From Aquatica leii (taxonomy: Eukaryota > Arthropoda > Insecta > Coleoptera > Lampyridae): DNA of 64,000 nucleotides. The stretch is from positions 173,040,035-173,104,034 of the forward strand of contig CM069432.1 of the NCBI GenBank assembly GCA_035610365.1. The letters run 5' to 3'. A program made the position numbers and the translations under genes. Below the pieces are notes generated by a model. The model did not search any database. It was given only the letters and a program-made list of their open reading frames with translations, and had not been told where the DNA came from. This document shows, piece after piece, positions 9,550-21,536 of this stretch (position 1 is the first letter of the stretch; every line of letters begins with the position of its first letter).

Positions 9550-12500
9550 GGTATATAAACACAAAGGTTAAGGGGGTTCTAAAACGGCACTTTAGATGCG
9601 CTGCAAGCCTTTACAGAATCCGCTTTTCCGTTGATAGTAGGAGAGCTAGAAACTTTAAAAAAAACTAAACTAATTACAAAGGCTATTTGTATAGCAGTCT
9701 TGTGACATTTTGTGTAATTTTGAAGCCAAAAATATAAAAAATAAGTAGGAAACGAAGCAATTTTAGGCAATTTTAGATAAACTTTAAGAGCACATGGTAA
9801 ACGTACTATCGATTATTTGCAAAAAGTGGCATAAGTGCGCCTTAGATATGTGTCTTTAATTTATAAATACATAGTTTTTATATCAAAATAAATATTATTA
9901 TTAAGAAATTTATGGTCAGACCAAAAACGCTACACAAAATGAATTGTGTTGCTGATTGCTCATTCCTCTGAGAAATTCCTCTAATTTTAGAGATCCCTTG
10001 TAATTGTTTTAATTTTTTTAAAAGTTTCTAGCTCTTACACTTTTAACAAAAAAGCTAATTTTGTAAAAGCTTACGACGCATCAAAGCCGTTTTAGAACCC
10101 CTTTAACGTAAAAACTAATCTTGCGGCCACTGTCAAAAGTAAAAATTATATTCACCCAATTCTAGAAACTTTTGGCAGCGTGTCACATGAATGGAAAAGT
10201 ACTTGTTTAAATAATTGATATATATTTTGAATTTTGACTGAAAACAAAAATATAAATATTAACGTAATTTTAAAGTAGTACTGTTATTAGATTTAGGTGA
10301 ACCAAATTAATTTTATTTAAAATACATAATGTTGTATTGTATTTTTAATTTAAGAAATTTTTATGTTAAAAAGTTGGTAGGTTAAAATTTTTTCGAGTAT
10401 AAAATTTGTCCCTCGACACGCCCCATCTTTCGCTCGTTGGCGCTGTAAAAATTTTCTTATATTTTATTCACTTTCCTGTAAAATTTGATGCAATACAGAC
10501 GACCTCTGTATTTCTATACCCAACGAGGCTTTCACCATTAGGTTATTTTACATAAATATGTGGACAAAATCTGCGTACTGTTAAGTGAAAGCTTATTTTG
10601 GGGTATGTGATTTTATAACGTTTTTTTGTATTGAGGACTTAAATTAATTCTTTAGCGGGTCCGATCCCTCCACCTGTAATCTTATTCTTTTACGTCAAAT
10701 ATTGTATGCATTAAATCAAATGACTTGTGCTAACACACCGTATACTGGTACAAAATTAGCTAAGCCCCTACTAAATAATACACAACTGTAAGTATTGCAT
10801 TTTTTATTTTACTTCGTTGCTCATGTCGATTATTACAGTAGTGACACGTACATACTAGGTTTTAATGACAGTTATTGTTCAACTCTTTTTTGTGTGTCAC
10901 ATGCTTATCGGGTGCGCTTTGATTTTTCGATACATTTGATTTTCGTATTCTTGGAATTTAACTTAATAAAGTAGTCATTCCTTCGTTAAATGTAAAAGTT
11001 AGATCGATTAGGACACCTTGATGTGCGACGTGTTGCCCAGTCAAAGGGCGTAACTTATACTTAGCTTGTGATATCAACCCATGTAATATTGTTTGCAACG
11101 CTTATATAACTATACTTATGTACTGTCTTCGTCCTCTTCAACTACTTCTGTGATACAATAAATATATATTCTGTCATCTGTGTTATTACTTCTGTCGTGT
11201 TATTTGTTCTTTTCCAGCTACAAGTAGAGTTAGACCATATCTTCCTAATTTAATCTTTTATCGTCTTGGCGCCTTTTTTAGTTTTAATTTAACATCACAA
11301 AGCCTACGACTCCCTCTCCGGGAAAACTGTGCTTCTCTTTTTTGTTACAAGAAAACCAGTGTAACAAAATATACCAATTTATTGTGTTCACACAAGCTTT
11401 TATTTTACTTCTACCTTTCAAACGTCGTTGATCTTATGCGTTTTTGCCCGAAAACAGTGGGGATACGCGATTGATCGACGGCTCGTATGTAGAGGTTTCT
11501 CCAGTTAATATATTATACCTCATTGCAACAAACTAATTAGAGAAAATGTACCGTGTTGTAAAATGTCTTGGATTTTTTTGTGTACTTTCTTGTCGATTAC
11601 TTCTTTTCTTGTTATTGTTAGCTTCATATAGACACTTTACTTCAATTGTCGCGTTTGAATTATTGATTACACTATCAGGGTAGCACCAGCTAGCATTTAA
11701 CACTATTTCTTCCTATTCTCGCACAAAAATTATGGCGATCGTTTAAGTTATTGCTTCAAATTGGCCAACCGTTCTTGTTTCGTTATAATTTCCGTAACGC
11801 GTAAATACAGATCCTTAAAAAGTATTATATAAAAACTTTTTTTGCAATTTTTACTAAATTTTTAGTACTTTTTTTACACACTGCATCAAATTGAGATTCA
11901 GTTAAACGACATACCTTTTCTTGCTTTCAATTTGCATTTTTGCTTTGGTTTCTAGTTTTTATCTCAATGGCACACCCAAGTAACTATTTTATATTTTATA
12001 ACGTTTGAGAGAACGTTTACAAAACAAAATTTATAAAATACCTTTTGTCCTAAGAACGTAACTAAAACGTTCTTACCGTAGCTACAAATACAAAATGGGC
12101 ACATCTTTATAAAACATATTCGTTTTTTAACGTGTTTTATAAAGCCAACAAAACACTGTTATGGAATAGTTACGTAAACGTTCTATATCAATTACAAAAC
12201 AGTTTCATGAATATTTTATAGTTGGTTGGCTTTTTAGTACAATAGTTTTGATGAAGTTACAAAACATTTTTGTAGTGTAGAACAGCTTCAATAAAATCAA
12301 ACAGTTATTAAGTACTACTTTTCGGAACTTAATTATTCCTATTATTTACTTAAACTAAAACTGATGGCTATTTCATGAAAAATTGTAACGTATACAAGTA
12401 TATATTATTTATATAGAATTTAATGAGATAGATCTACACGGACGTCGTTTTCTGCTACGAAGGAAATTTTACTGTCAATTATGAAGTAGATTTAATGAGT

Positions 12501-13770
12501 ATTTAAACAAAAATTTAAAAATCAGATAAAAAACAAAAAGTTTAAATTTCAATTTTTTATCATAAAACCACAATAGTAGATAGATAGATACTAGTATAAG
12601 AAGCTTTAATTCATATGTTTTTGTCGTCGAAGTAGTGAAATAGAAGTTAATTTTCTGTTCCTCGAGAATGGCATCCATGTAAATATATGCAAGTATATTT
12701 TCAAAATGGTCCCTTTTTAATAGAACATTTTTATTACCCAATTTATTCTTATACAACAATTATGATGCATATAGTGTAGGCAAATAAATTTTTGTAAGAT
12801 TTTATGCACAAGCTGGCAACCGTGCTCAAGACGTGACAACGTCTTAAAGCCGGTAAGGTAGGAGATAATAAAAAAAAATAAAGGAAGTTTATGTAAATTA
12901 CGTTTTATGTGGTTCTTTTTATATTATGTTTATCTTCGGATTATGGCCGTGGATAAATGATACTACATGTGAATAAAATTGTGTTTATTGCATCTTTATT
13001 TCCTGACAACTATAATTACCCACAATAGCAAACTTATAAAACGTTCAAATTTAATTACTATAGTTTATGTAAAAGTTAACACGACAGCATCGTATTTTAC
13101 AAATGTGATTATATTTTGATGAGTTTTTAATAGCGTATTCAATAATAAAAAGTTAATGAAAATGGCGAATCACATATAAAGCAGCGTAACTTAACAATAA
13201 GCTGCGATCCAGTAGTTATTAATCCTTCTGAAATAATTATTTTAGCTTCTTCGACAAACGGTTGTAGATATGCTGGCAAATCAGGTGGTTTTCTATTACG
13301 CCAGTATATCCGAATTGTTTTATAACTATATTTAACACAATAATTTTGCGCTTTAATAGTAGTATTGATCTATAACGGCTTTTCTCTTATTTTTATAACT
13401 GAGGCTTTGTGCCCTTTTAATTAACAGTTATATTGGAACATCCGTTGTGAGTAATCTGATCCAGAAAGCAAAATTGTTATATAATATTACTAATACAACA
13501 ATTATATAACGTAGTCACATACTTTATTAAAACAGTTGTATAAAGTTCTAAAGTGATAAATGACAAAGCTACATAGCTATTATAAATCAATTAATATTTG
13601 TAAGGGGTGAATCTCTTATAACGAATATTATATAAACGTTTACAAAACTCTTATACTTCTCTCATAAGCAGATTTATAATTTTGTAGTAAGAATGTTCTA
13701 AACATCGACTTAAAAAAAAATAAACTTATGTAAAACAAATGTTTTTCTTTTTTCACAATCGTCTTTTAAA
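9550..13770. other. Gene-poor AT-rich region
   Basis: No supported gene. Short open frames here have no recognisable motif, biased composition and no good start context. Fragments around 11990-12260 and 13440-13720 share phrases such as AACGTTTACAAAAC, which hints at an old dispersed element, but I could not define its ends. Confidence 0.5.
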
Positions 13771-13771
13771 G

Positions 13772-13826
13772 ATTGAAAAACTAAACTATAACGTTGATGC
13801 CCATCAACGTTATAGTTGTTTTTCAA
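13772..13826. repeat. Near-perfect tight palindrome (hairpin)
   Basis: The arm ATTGAAAAACTAAACTATAA (13772 onward, through CGTTGATG at 13799) is followed after two C bases by its reverse complement (13802-13826). The only difference is a two-base indel near the open end. A spacer of about 2 bp is too short for a normal microRNA precursor loop. Confidence 0.85.
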
Positions 13827-15480
13827 TTAGCATTTGGCATTTTCTTGTTTTTCTAGTTAATAATTGTCTTTTTTTTTTCACCGATCTTTTTGCGATGTCG
13901 TTCCCGTTTCAAACATTTGCCAAGTTTAGTTCCCATTTTTTATAAATTTGTATAGGCCTTTTAGACTGAAACAAACTAATAAACGTAATCAGTCAGCTAG
14001 GTAACAACGCAAAAAGAAAGTATCAAGTTACACGGTATATGTTTTACTTCTTATAGTATGATAAGCATCAGATAAGAGTGTGTAACTAACTTATATATTG
14101 CATTGTGGTATTGACTATACATTTACGGTTTTCTCTATCTATGTGTGTTTCACATTACGTATTTTACCTCACGTCCTACCAAAATCTCTGTTCGACCTTT
14201 GTCATCTTTGTTTGCAAGTTAGAAAGTAGATTTATAAATGGCCTCTTAATAAATTTTCGATTGCATTTTTTGTCATTCAATATTGTACATTACTTTATAC
14301 ACATATCTACAGATACGAGAAAACACAATAAATACATTTGACAAATTTTTCAATAAAGAAACATTAAAAACTTTAAAATTTATATTCAACTATGTTATTT
14401 ATAATTAAATTATGAAGATGCTAATTATTATACCCAAAAATTAACCAATAAAAATATTTATAAAAATAAAATTTTAATTAAATGACAATCACAATATTAT
14501 AAAAGTTTGAACAATATACAATCATGGTTCGAAAAAGTTTACGTGCTAAGCGAAACCACCAAAAAAGATTTTTGAAATAAAGAAAACAAAAAAAATAGTT
14601 TTTTAACCAAAATGCTGTTTTATATATAAAAATAAAAAATCTTCAAAAATAATAATTACAATTATTAGTAAATAAAAAATAAAATTTTTATTTAACCTTC
14701 CTGGGTTATCTACCAACTAGTTATAGGTTTGCTTACAAAATACTTTCAAAAACCCTAAAAGGCAACATAGCTTCTTTAGCAGGCATACGTGGAAACAGTA
14801 AACATGGGAAACAAAACAAGGCATTTATCGTATCATATCCACATGTCCACTTATTCTTATTATAAAGTGCACCAGAAAAATTCCTTGTAAAAAATTAGGG
14901 TTCGCAGTTTTATCTGCTTGATTTAATTCCAAATTTGGTCTTGGCCTTCCGAGAGATTTTATTTCAACCTTTTCTTGGCTTAGTCTTTATTTATTTATTG
15001 AGGGAATACTAATGCTAATTATTGCTTTTGATACAAATACTTTAGTCTTATCGACTTTTACAGGTTTTTTTTTGACAGGAAAGATGTTTCAAAGATCATA
15101 ATAAGATAGTTTTGTTGTAATTAAAAAATAATATAATAAAATAAAATAATATAATAATTATGTGTGTTTACTTTTACATTTAATAGAGAAAATCGTTTCT
15201 AGAAATAATTTTGGTTTAGAATTTAATAATTCTTTTTCATAGATTAAATTTCTTACTTTAAATTATTTTTAAGTTATTTACTATACATGTATGTACATGA
15301 TACAAGATACAGTTGTGTATTGTTAATAGTGAATACAAAAATAATAAACACATACACTTCGTAACTGTTTGTTTAAGAAATTTTTTTTTGACGTACAATA
15401 GTACATTCCACTAAATAACAATTTAAATTTGCCATGATTGAATTTACATTATAATAATTTAAAAAATTGTTTGGGTTTGC
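13827..15480. other. AT-rich intergenic region; nothing recognised
   Basis: Long A/T runs, no convincing frame or RNA gene. A phrase at about 14105-14340 is open for 78 codons but looks random. Confidence 0.5.
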
Positions 15481-15485
15481 ACTTT

Positions 15486-15570
15486 AAAAATTAAGGATTT
15501 GAAACCTATTTGCCCTGGTTTTGTAATTTTACAAATGGCAGCCCTATTAAAAACCGGAAAAATTCACACT
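15486..15570 (+). repeat. Dispersed repeat, copy 1 (inverted copy at 38806-38896)
   Basis: The phrase GAAACCTATTTGCCCTGGTT, continuing through TTGTAATTTTACAAATGGCAG and ACCGGAAAA, recurs in reverse orientation at 38806-38896 with about 85-90 percent identity by eye. Family unknown. Confidence 0.75.
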
Positions 15571-15575
15571 AAAAA

Positions 15576-16153
15576 AGTGACGAAGAGTCAATGTAAATCT
15601 ACATTGAATCAATGAAAAATGTAATATTTTTCATACGATGAATGGGTACATTAACACAATGAATCTGTTACATTTGATTAATGTACTAAAACATTGAATC
15701 TGAACAAGAATGTGTACATCAAGACAATGTATTATTGCTTTAATTGAATGTACATGATTCATCAATTTCGTGTACTAACATTCATGAATCAATGTAAAAG
15801 TTCATAAACAAAATATACGATTACATTGACGCAATTTGTGTGCGTCATTAATTTGATGTACAATTACATTGATTTTATGTATGTATTTTACTATTTTAAT
15901 TTAATTAATATAATTTTAATGAAATTCCATTTTATAGCTGTAGAGTGCAATTAATCGATATTTTTACCTTGCTGTTGCATAGGCCACACACACCACAAAA
16001 CGAATGTTAAGGGGTGGGGAATAAGGGTTAAATCTTAAAGCAGTATAAAATGTAACCTCGATGAATAATCATCTCATATGTAAACGTTATACTAATATAC
16101 TAAAATAAAGTGTTCCAAATTATAAATAAATTATTACTTAACAACACATAACA
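15576..16153 (+). repeat. Putative 5' LTR with CATTGA/TGTACA-rich U3
   Basis: Its right border is fixed by the primer-binding site at 16154; its left border is a guess from the AGTG motif. Between 15588 and 15890 short motifs such as ACATTGAATC, TGTACATT and their reverse complements recur about a dozen times. No second LTR is seen. Confidence 0.4.
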
Positions 16154-16171
16154 TGGCGCAGTCGGTTTAAA
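16154..16171 (+). promoter_or_regulatory. tRNA primer-binding site of the errantivirus-like element
   Basis: TGGCGCAGTCGGTTT directly follows the LTR-like sequence. The first 13 bases match the primer site I recall for 17.6/297-like insect elements, which use a serine tRNA. The tRNA assignment is from memory, not checked. Confidence 0.65.
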
Positions 16172-16355
16172 AAGAAGTAGAGCTTCCAAAATTTAAAAAA
16201 AAAGGAAAAGGTGCACCACGTGGTTAAAATAAAGTGTGAAAATTATCCACAAATTAAATAAAAGGAAATATAAAATACAACTAATTACCTAAATTAAGAA
16301 GTAAAATAAGTGGATTGACGTATAAATAATAGATTTTTTAAAACAACCCAACCCG

Positions 16356-17119
16356 ATGTTCATGGATGGTGATTTGGGATCGCAATGGAAGAAATTTATT
16401 AAAGCGTTTGAATTGTACTTAACAGCAACGGGCGCTAAAGAAAGACAGTCCTCAGAAGTACAAGCAGCTTGTTTACTACACTGTGTAGGTGAGGAAGCCA
16501 GAGAAATTTATGAAAATTTAGATGGAACAAGTAAAATAGATTACAAAGAAGTAGTGAAGAAATTCGAAGCTTATTTTATACCAAAGAGCAATGTCAGTGA
16601 TGTCAGTGTCATAAATTCAACACTTGTGTGCAATCTCAAAGTGAAACAGTCACCGAATTTTACAATACATTAAAGAAAATAGCATCAAATTGTGATTTTG
16701 GTAATATGCGTGACGACTTGATAAAAGATCGTATTGTCTGCGGAATTAAGAATTCTAAAATTAAAGACAGATTTTTAAGTGAAACAAATTTCAATTTAAA
16801 TAAAGCTTTAGAGATATGTAGGACTGCGGAAAGAACTGAAAATCATATTAAAGAAATTCTAAATAAAAATAATGACGATCGAATACAAGAAATTAAAAAT
16901 AATAATGGAAATTATCAACGAATGCCAAGGCCATCTACAACCATGCAGCAACTGGCTACAACGAATGCGCAAAGAAGCTATCCTTGTCAGTATAAGGGAG
17001 GAACAAATCAAAATCATCCAAGAGACCATGTGGTCAACAACAACCGCCAAAACGTTAATGGAAAGAAAATGCACCGGTGTGAAGTTAGCCACGGATCTAG
17101 CCATAGAAATTTGTTTTGA
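16356..17119 (+). pseudogene. Ty3/Gypsy gag (frameshifted)
   Basis: Two overlapping frames together give one gag. The first (16356-16670) includes GSQWKKFIKAFELYLTATG, VQAACLLHCVGEEAREIYENL and FEAYFIPKSN. The second continues as ETVTEFYNTLKKIASNCDFG, RIVCGIKN and KALEICRTAE. These are the retrotransposon gag core motifs of Gypsy-type elements. The frame change falls between about 16590 and 16620, where GTCAGTGATGTCAGTGT is a small local duplication. The nucleocapsid end is degenerate. No pol follows. Confidence 0.8.
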
Positions 17120-17254
17120 ATTTAATGCCAATATAAAGCCTTTAAACATTTCGAAATGAAAGTTATAATATAAATGTAAGCTACAAACATGAGTTAATAT
17201 ATTTATAAATAATTTTTATTAAAAATAATAAAAACAATTTCAATAAACATGTAT

Positions 17255-19475
17255 TTAAACATGTAATTGTAAAAGTGCGATTTTTACAAACATAGTCATT
17301 TTTGATTTCTTTGAAAATTCGTTTAAGGTTAGATTAAATAATAATTAACAACATATTAAAAAATTACGATGTGGTCATTTCTTAAAAAAAAGTTATTTTA
17401 CGTCGAAGTTGCAGGAACGCTCCGCATACATTACGCTTCCTGCATAAACAAACGCAATTTTCACGAAGATAGTCATTTTTGATTTTTCTGCAAATTTGTT
17501 TATAATTAGATTAAACACTTATTAACAACATATTAAAAAATTACGATGTGGTTATTTCTTAAAAAAAAGTTATTTTACGTCGAAGTTGCAGCACCGCTTC
17601 GGTTACATTCCTGCATAAACAAATGCAATTTTCACAAAGATAGTCATTTTTGATTTTTCTGCAAATTTGTTTATAATTAGATTAAACAATTATTAACAAC
17701 ATATTAAAAAATTACGATGTGGTTATTTCTTAAAAAAAAGTTATTTTACGTCGAAGTTGCAGCAACGCTTCGGTTACATTCCTGCATAAACAAACGCAAT
17801 TTTCACAAAGATAGTCATTTTTGATTTTTCTGCAAATTTGTTTATAATTAGATTGAACAATTATTAACAACATATTAAACAATTACGATGTGGTTATTTC
17901 TTAAAAAAAAGTTATTTTACGTCGAAGTTGCAGCAACGCTTCGCTTACATTCCTGCATAAACAAACGCAATTTTCACAAAGATAGTCATTTTTGATTTTT
18001 CTGCAAATTTGTATATAATTAGATTGAACAATTATTAACAACATATTAAAAAATTACGATGTGGTTATTTCTTAAAAAAAAGTTATTTTACGTCGAAGTT
18101 GCAGCAACGCCTCGCTTACATTCCTGCATAAACAAACGCAATTTTCACAAAGATAGTCATTTTTGATTTTTCTGCAAATTTGTTTATAATTAGATTAAAC
18201 ACTTATTAACAACATATTAAAAAATTACGATGTGGTTATTTCTTAAAAAAAAGTTATTTTACGTCGAAGTTGCAGGAACGCTCCGCATACATTACGCTTC
18301 CTGCATAAACAAACGCAATTTTCACGAAGATAGTCATTTTTGATTTTTCTGCAAACTTGTTTATAATTAGATTAAACAATTATTAACAACATATTAAAAA
18401 ATTACAATGTGGTTATTTCTTAAAAAAAAGTTATTTTACGTCGAAGTTGCAGGAACGCTCCGCATACATTACGCTTCCTGCATAAACAAACGCAATTTTC
18501 ACGAAGATAGTCATTTTTGATTTTTCTGCAAACTTGTTTATAATTAGATTAAACAATTATTAACAACATATTAAAAAATTACGATGTGGTTATTTCTTAA
18601 AAAAAAGTTATTTTACGTCGAAGTTGCAGGAACGCTCCGCATACATTACGCTTCCTGCATAAACAAACGCAATTTTCACGAAGATAGTCATTTTTGATGT
18701 TTCTGCAAATTTGTTTATAATTAGATTAAACACTTATTAACAACATATTAAAAAATTGCGATGTGGTCATTTCTTAAAAAAAAGTTATTTTACGTCGAAG
18801 TTGCAGGAACGCTCCGCATACATTACGCTTCCTGCATAAACAAACGCAATTTTCACGAAGATAGTCATTTTTGATTTTTCTGCAAACTTGTTTATAATTA
18901 GATTAAACAATTATTAACAACATATTAAAAAATTACGATGTGGTTATTTCTTAAAAAAAAGTTATTTTACGTCGAAGTTGCAGGAACGCTCCGCATACAT
19001 TACGCTTCCTGCATAAACAAACGCAATTTTCACGAAGATAGTCATTTTTGATTTTTCTGCAAATTTGTTTATAATTAGATTAAACACTTATTAACAACAT
19101 ATTAAAAAATTACGATGTGGTTATTTCTTAAAAAAAAGTTATTTTACGTCAAAGTTGCAGGAACGCTCCGCTTACATTCCTGCATAAACAAACGCAATTT
19201 TCACAAAGATAGTCATTTTTGATTTTTCTGCAAATTTGTTTATAATTAGATTGAACAATTATTAACAACATATTAAACAATTACGATGTGGTTATTTCTT
19301 AAAAAAAAGTTATTTTACGTCGAAGTTGCAGCAACGCTTCGGTTACATTCCTGCATAAACAAATGCAATTTTCACAAAGATAGTCATTTTTGATTTTTCT
19401 GCAAATTTGTTTATAATGAGATTAAACAATTATTAACAACATATTAAAAAATTACGATGTGGTTATTTCTTAAAA
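17255..19475 (+). repeat. Satellite array, 171/177-bp monomers (12 full copies)
   Basis: The marker AGTCATTTTTGAT starts at 17294, 17471, 17642, 17813, 17984, 18155, 18332, 18509, 18686, 18863, 19040, 19211 and 19382. Spacings are 177, 171 x4, 177 x5, 171 x2. The 177-bp type carries GGAACGCTCCGCATACATTA followed by CGCTTCCTGC; the 171-bp type has GCAACGCTTCGGTTACATTC and lacks six bases there. The first monomer is diverged, as is usual for an array edge, and the last is cut after TTATTTCTTAAAA. No coding content. Confidence 0.97.
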
Positions 19476-20021
19476 GTGCTTACTATATATTAACATAGTC
19501 TTTTAACTGTTTGGCATGAGTTTCCGCATTACCCTGGAGGTACCATGCTCAATGCGTTAACTCTTTTTTTTACATGGTTGAGTTTCGCCTGCAGCCCTAT
19601 TTTTCCATGTGTCAATACAACTAACCATTTACCTCTACCAACCTAATCAAATGTATACTATAATTTTAAATTTACCACCACCGTATAGATTCTTACATTT
19701 ACTACCACCCATTGTACCTATATAATTTAGGTTGACAAGTTTCTGTAATTAAAGCGTGTGTTATGTTATCTGGCATTTAGGAATCGGATTTTAAAAAAAA
19801 TATTGTTATATAGTTATTTTTATGACCAAACAAAAAAGGGGACAACAGTAAAACTTCCAAAGTAGTCGCTAGCTCCTTTAGGGCTTTACGCGATGCTACT
19901 TGAAATGTTTTTACAGGTTTTAAGAAATATCAGAAATAATTTAGCTTTTTAACTTTATTTTTCAAGACTAGCATTATTAGTAATTAAAAAGATGATTTTT
20001 AGGCACCTAATTATTTTAGCA
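19476..20021. other. Spacer between satellite and Ulp1-PHD frame
   Basis: No gene recognised. On the minus strand it is the 3' flank of the Ulp1-PHD frame and contains an AATAAA at about 19953-19958, a possible polyadenylation signal for it. Confidence 0.5.
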
Positions 20022-21536
20022 TCAACCCGATATCTTACAGAGTTCACAAATATAGCTAGAAGATGCAGATTCTTCAGAACAACATATTTTATGTAAATAT
20101 CGATTACATATTGTGCATTCTACTTCTCCATCAGGATCTGCACAATATAAACAATTTTTGGGGTAAACTGCATTTTTAGTAATTTTATTTTTTAAGTACA
20201 ATCTGTACTGCATCGGATCAAAATCAGTCTCACATTCTTTATTCCTGATAAGTGTTTCGGCGTAGTATAAAATATACACACCACAGTTAAAAAAGTCCGG
20301 TTGTGTAGGATAATCGAGCGAAGTATCTATTTTAAAATTTAATTTTTTGGAATTGTATATTTTCAGTAATGGCATTACTTTTGATAAATAAAGTTTACCT
20401 TTTCTATTGTTTGTACAAATCGGATCAAAAAATAAAACGATTTGTTTTTCAATGTCTATCCACATTAGCATCCAGTGTTCTTGAAAATATATTGGGAGAA
20501 GTAAATATGTTTCATTGCCTATGTTTTTAAATTTTTGTGCATTTGATGGATTATTTAAGATTTGTTGGACTTCATGAACCATAAAAACCTTAACATTTGT
20601 TTTATCCGACAAAAGTTTCAAATAAAAATCAATTAAAAAGTTGTCTAGCCACATCATTCCGGTATTTGCATGAATGTTTAAAGTATCGAGGCTAGAAAAA
20701 TAGAGTTTCTCATTATAAAATGTTGACACTACATAATCTTTGGATAACCTTCTTACAGTAGGTGCCTGTATATTTTTATAATTCAATTTTTCATGTAATT
20801 TTTTTTGTTCATTTAATCTTGAAAGTTTTGTTAGGGTTTGTTTTTTAAAGTAAGAATGATTGGCTTTAACCTTTTTTTGCCATGATTCTTCGGCAATCTT
20901 TATTTTACGTTTAGAAGCACATCGTTCTTGTTTAATATTATATTTTAATTCTCTGTGTAAAAATATAATATATTCTCGTATTGATCTTAAAAACCTAGAA
21001 CACTTTTGACGCAATTTTCCTTTTAGTATATTTGTTTTTACTAAACCAAACCAATTCTCAACGATTGCATTAGAAGATCTTTCCTCGTGTTTATTAAATA
21101 AGCAGGTCCAGAGAGGTAGGTAAGGTATATAGTGTTCTACTAAATAATTTGAAAATTTATTATGAAAATATGGATTAATTTTTAATTCAACATACTTTTT
21201 TTTGTTTATTAATATTTTATTATGAACCTTCCTTAACACTAGATCGAAATGGTTATAAAATTTGTTGACTTTAATGTTTTGAAGTTCAGCATTGCATTCA
21301 TAATCTTCATCGAACACTTCATCATATACGTTATGTTTTACAGTTAGACATGCCAGTTGTTGTTGACATTTTATTGAAGTTTCATTTTCATATTCACAAA
21401 GAGTTAAATAAAAAATGTTGGTTAAAATTTCTTCAATCCTACAAAAATCTGACTCGTCAAACAGAGAAGCAAGTACCTCTTTTAAAAATGTCTTAACTGT
21501 GAAATCTTTATAATGCTTATTTACCAATTTTGCGAT
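20022..21536 (-). CDS. Ulp1-like cysteine peptidase with C-terminal PHD finger, transposon-derived, lacking a 5' end
   Basis: The frame is intact for about 504 codons. Numbering from the TTG at 21527, residues 335-425 match the Ulp1/SENP fold: His351 (QEHWMLMWIDI), Asp369 (LFFDP), and Gln409 with Cys415 (TQPDFFNCGVYILYY), a complete H-D-Q-C catalytic set. Residues 459-497 hold C-x2-C, C-x2-C, H-x2-C and C-x2-C, a PHD-type zinc finger. Residues 150-190 (SSNAIVENWFGLVKTNIL) resemble the last acidic motif of transposases of the KDZ type, several of which carry Ulp1 domains; that assignment is inference. There is no Met before residue 291, and a TAG lies four codons upstream, so translation must start in another exon or the 5' part is lost. 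CTATATCTAG at 21537-21546 could serve as a splice acceptor. Its 5' edge abuts a BEL integrase fragment. Confidence 0.75.
   Translation of the reverse strand: MAKLVNKHYKDFTVKTFLKEVLASLFDESDFCRIEEILTNIFYLTLCEYENETSIKCQQQLACLTVKHNVYDEVFDEDYECNAELQNIKVNKFYNHFDLVLRKVHNKILINKKKYVELKINPYFHNKFSNYLVEHYIPYLPLWTCLFNKHEERSSNAIVENWFGLVKTNILKGKLRQKCSRFLRSIREYIIFLHRELKYNIKQERCASKRKIKIAEESWQKKVKANHSYFKKQTLTKLSRLNEQKKLHEKLNYKNIQAPTVRRLSKDYVVSTFYNEKLYFSSLDTLNIHANTGMMWLDNFLIDFYLKLLSDKTNVKVFMVHEVQQILNNPSNAQKFKNIGNETYLLLPIYFQEHWMLMWIDIEKQIVLFFDPICTNNRKGKLYLSKVMPLLKIYNSKKLNFKIDTSLDYPTQPDFFNCGVYILYYAETLIRNKECETDFDPMQYRLYLKNKITKNAVYPKNCLYCADPDGEVECTICNRYLHKICCSEESASSSYICELCKISG

Larger units (their letters stand above)
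15576..17160 (+). mobile_element. Truncated errantivirus-like (Ty3/Gypsy) element
   Basis: A candidate LTR (15576-16153), a primer-binding site and a gag gene follow in order; protease, RT and integrase are absent. The element breaks off near 17160, where the satellite-flanking sequence begins. The left border AGTGACGA resembles the AGTG start of 17.6/297-type LTRs. The 3' part of the LTR contains AATAAA motifs (16105 and 16126 area) and ends TTAACAACACATAACA. Confidence 0.6.

Noticed and set aside
11990..13730. Possible element between two AACGTTTACAAAAC phrases
   Set aside because: Only short similarity in the same direction, no termini or target duplication.
13739..14341. Two short plus-strand frames (68 and 78 codons)
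   Set aside because: Phe-rich translations from T runs; one spans the palindrome. Treated as chance.
16859..17149. Minus-strand and third-frame open frames over the gag 3' end
   Set aside because: Shadows of the gag coding sequence.
17255..19475. CRISPR-like array
   Set aside because: Units are contiguous 171/177-bp monomers without unique spacers, in a eukaryotic context.
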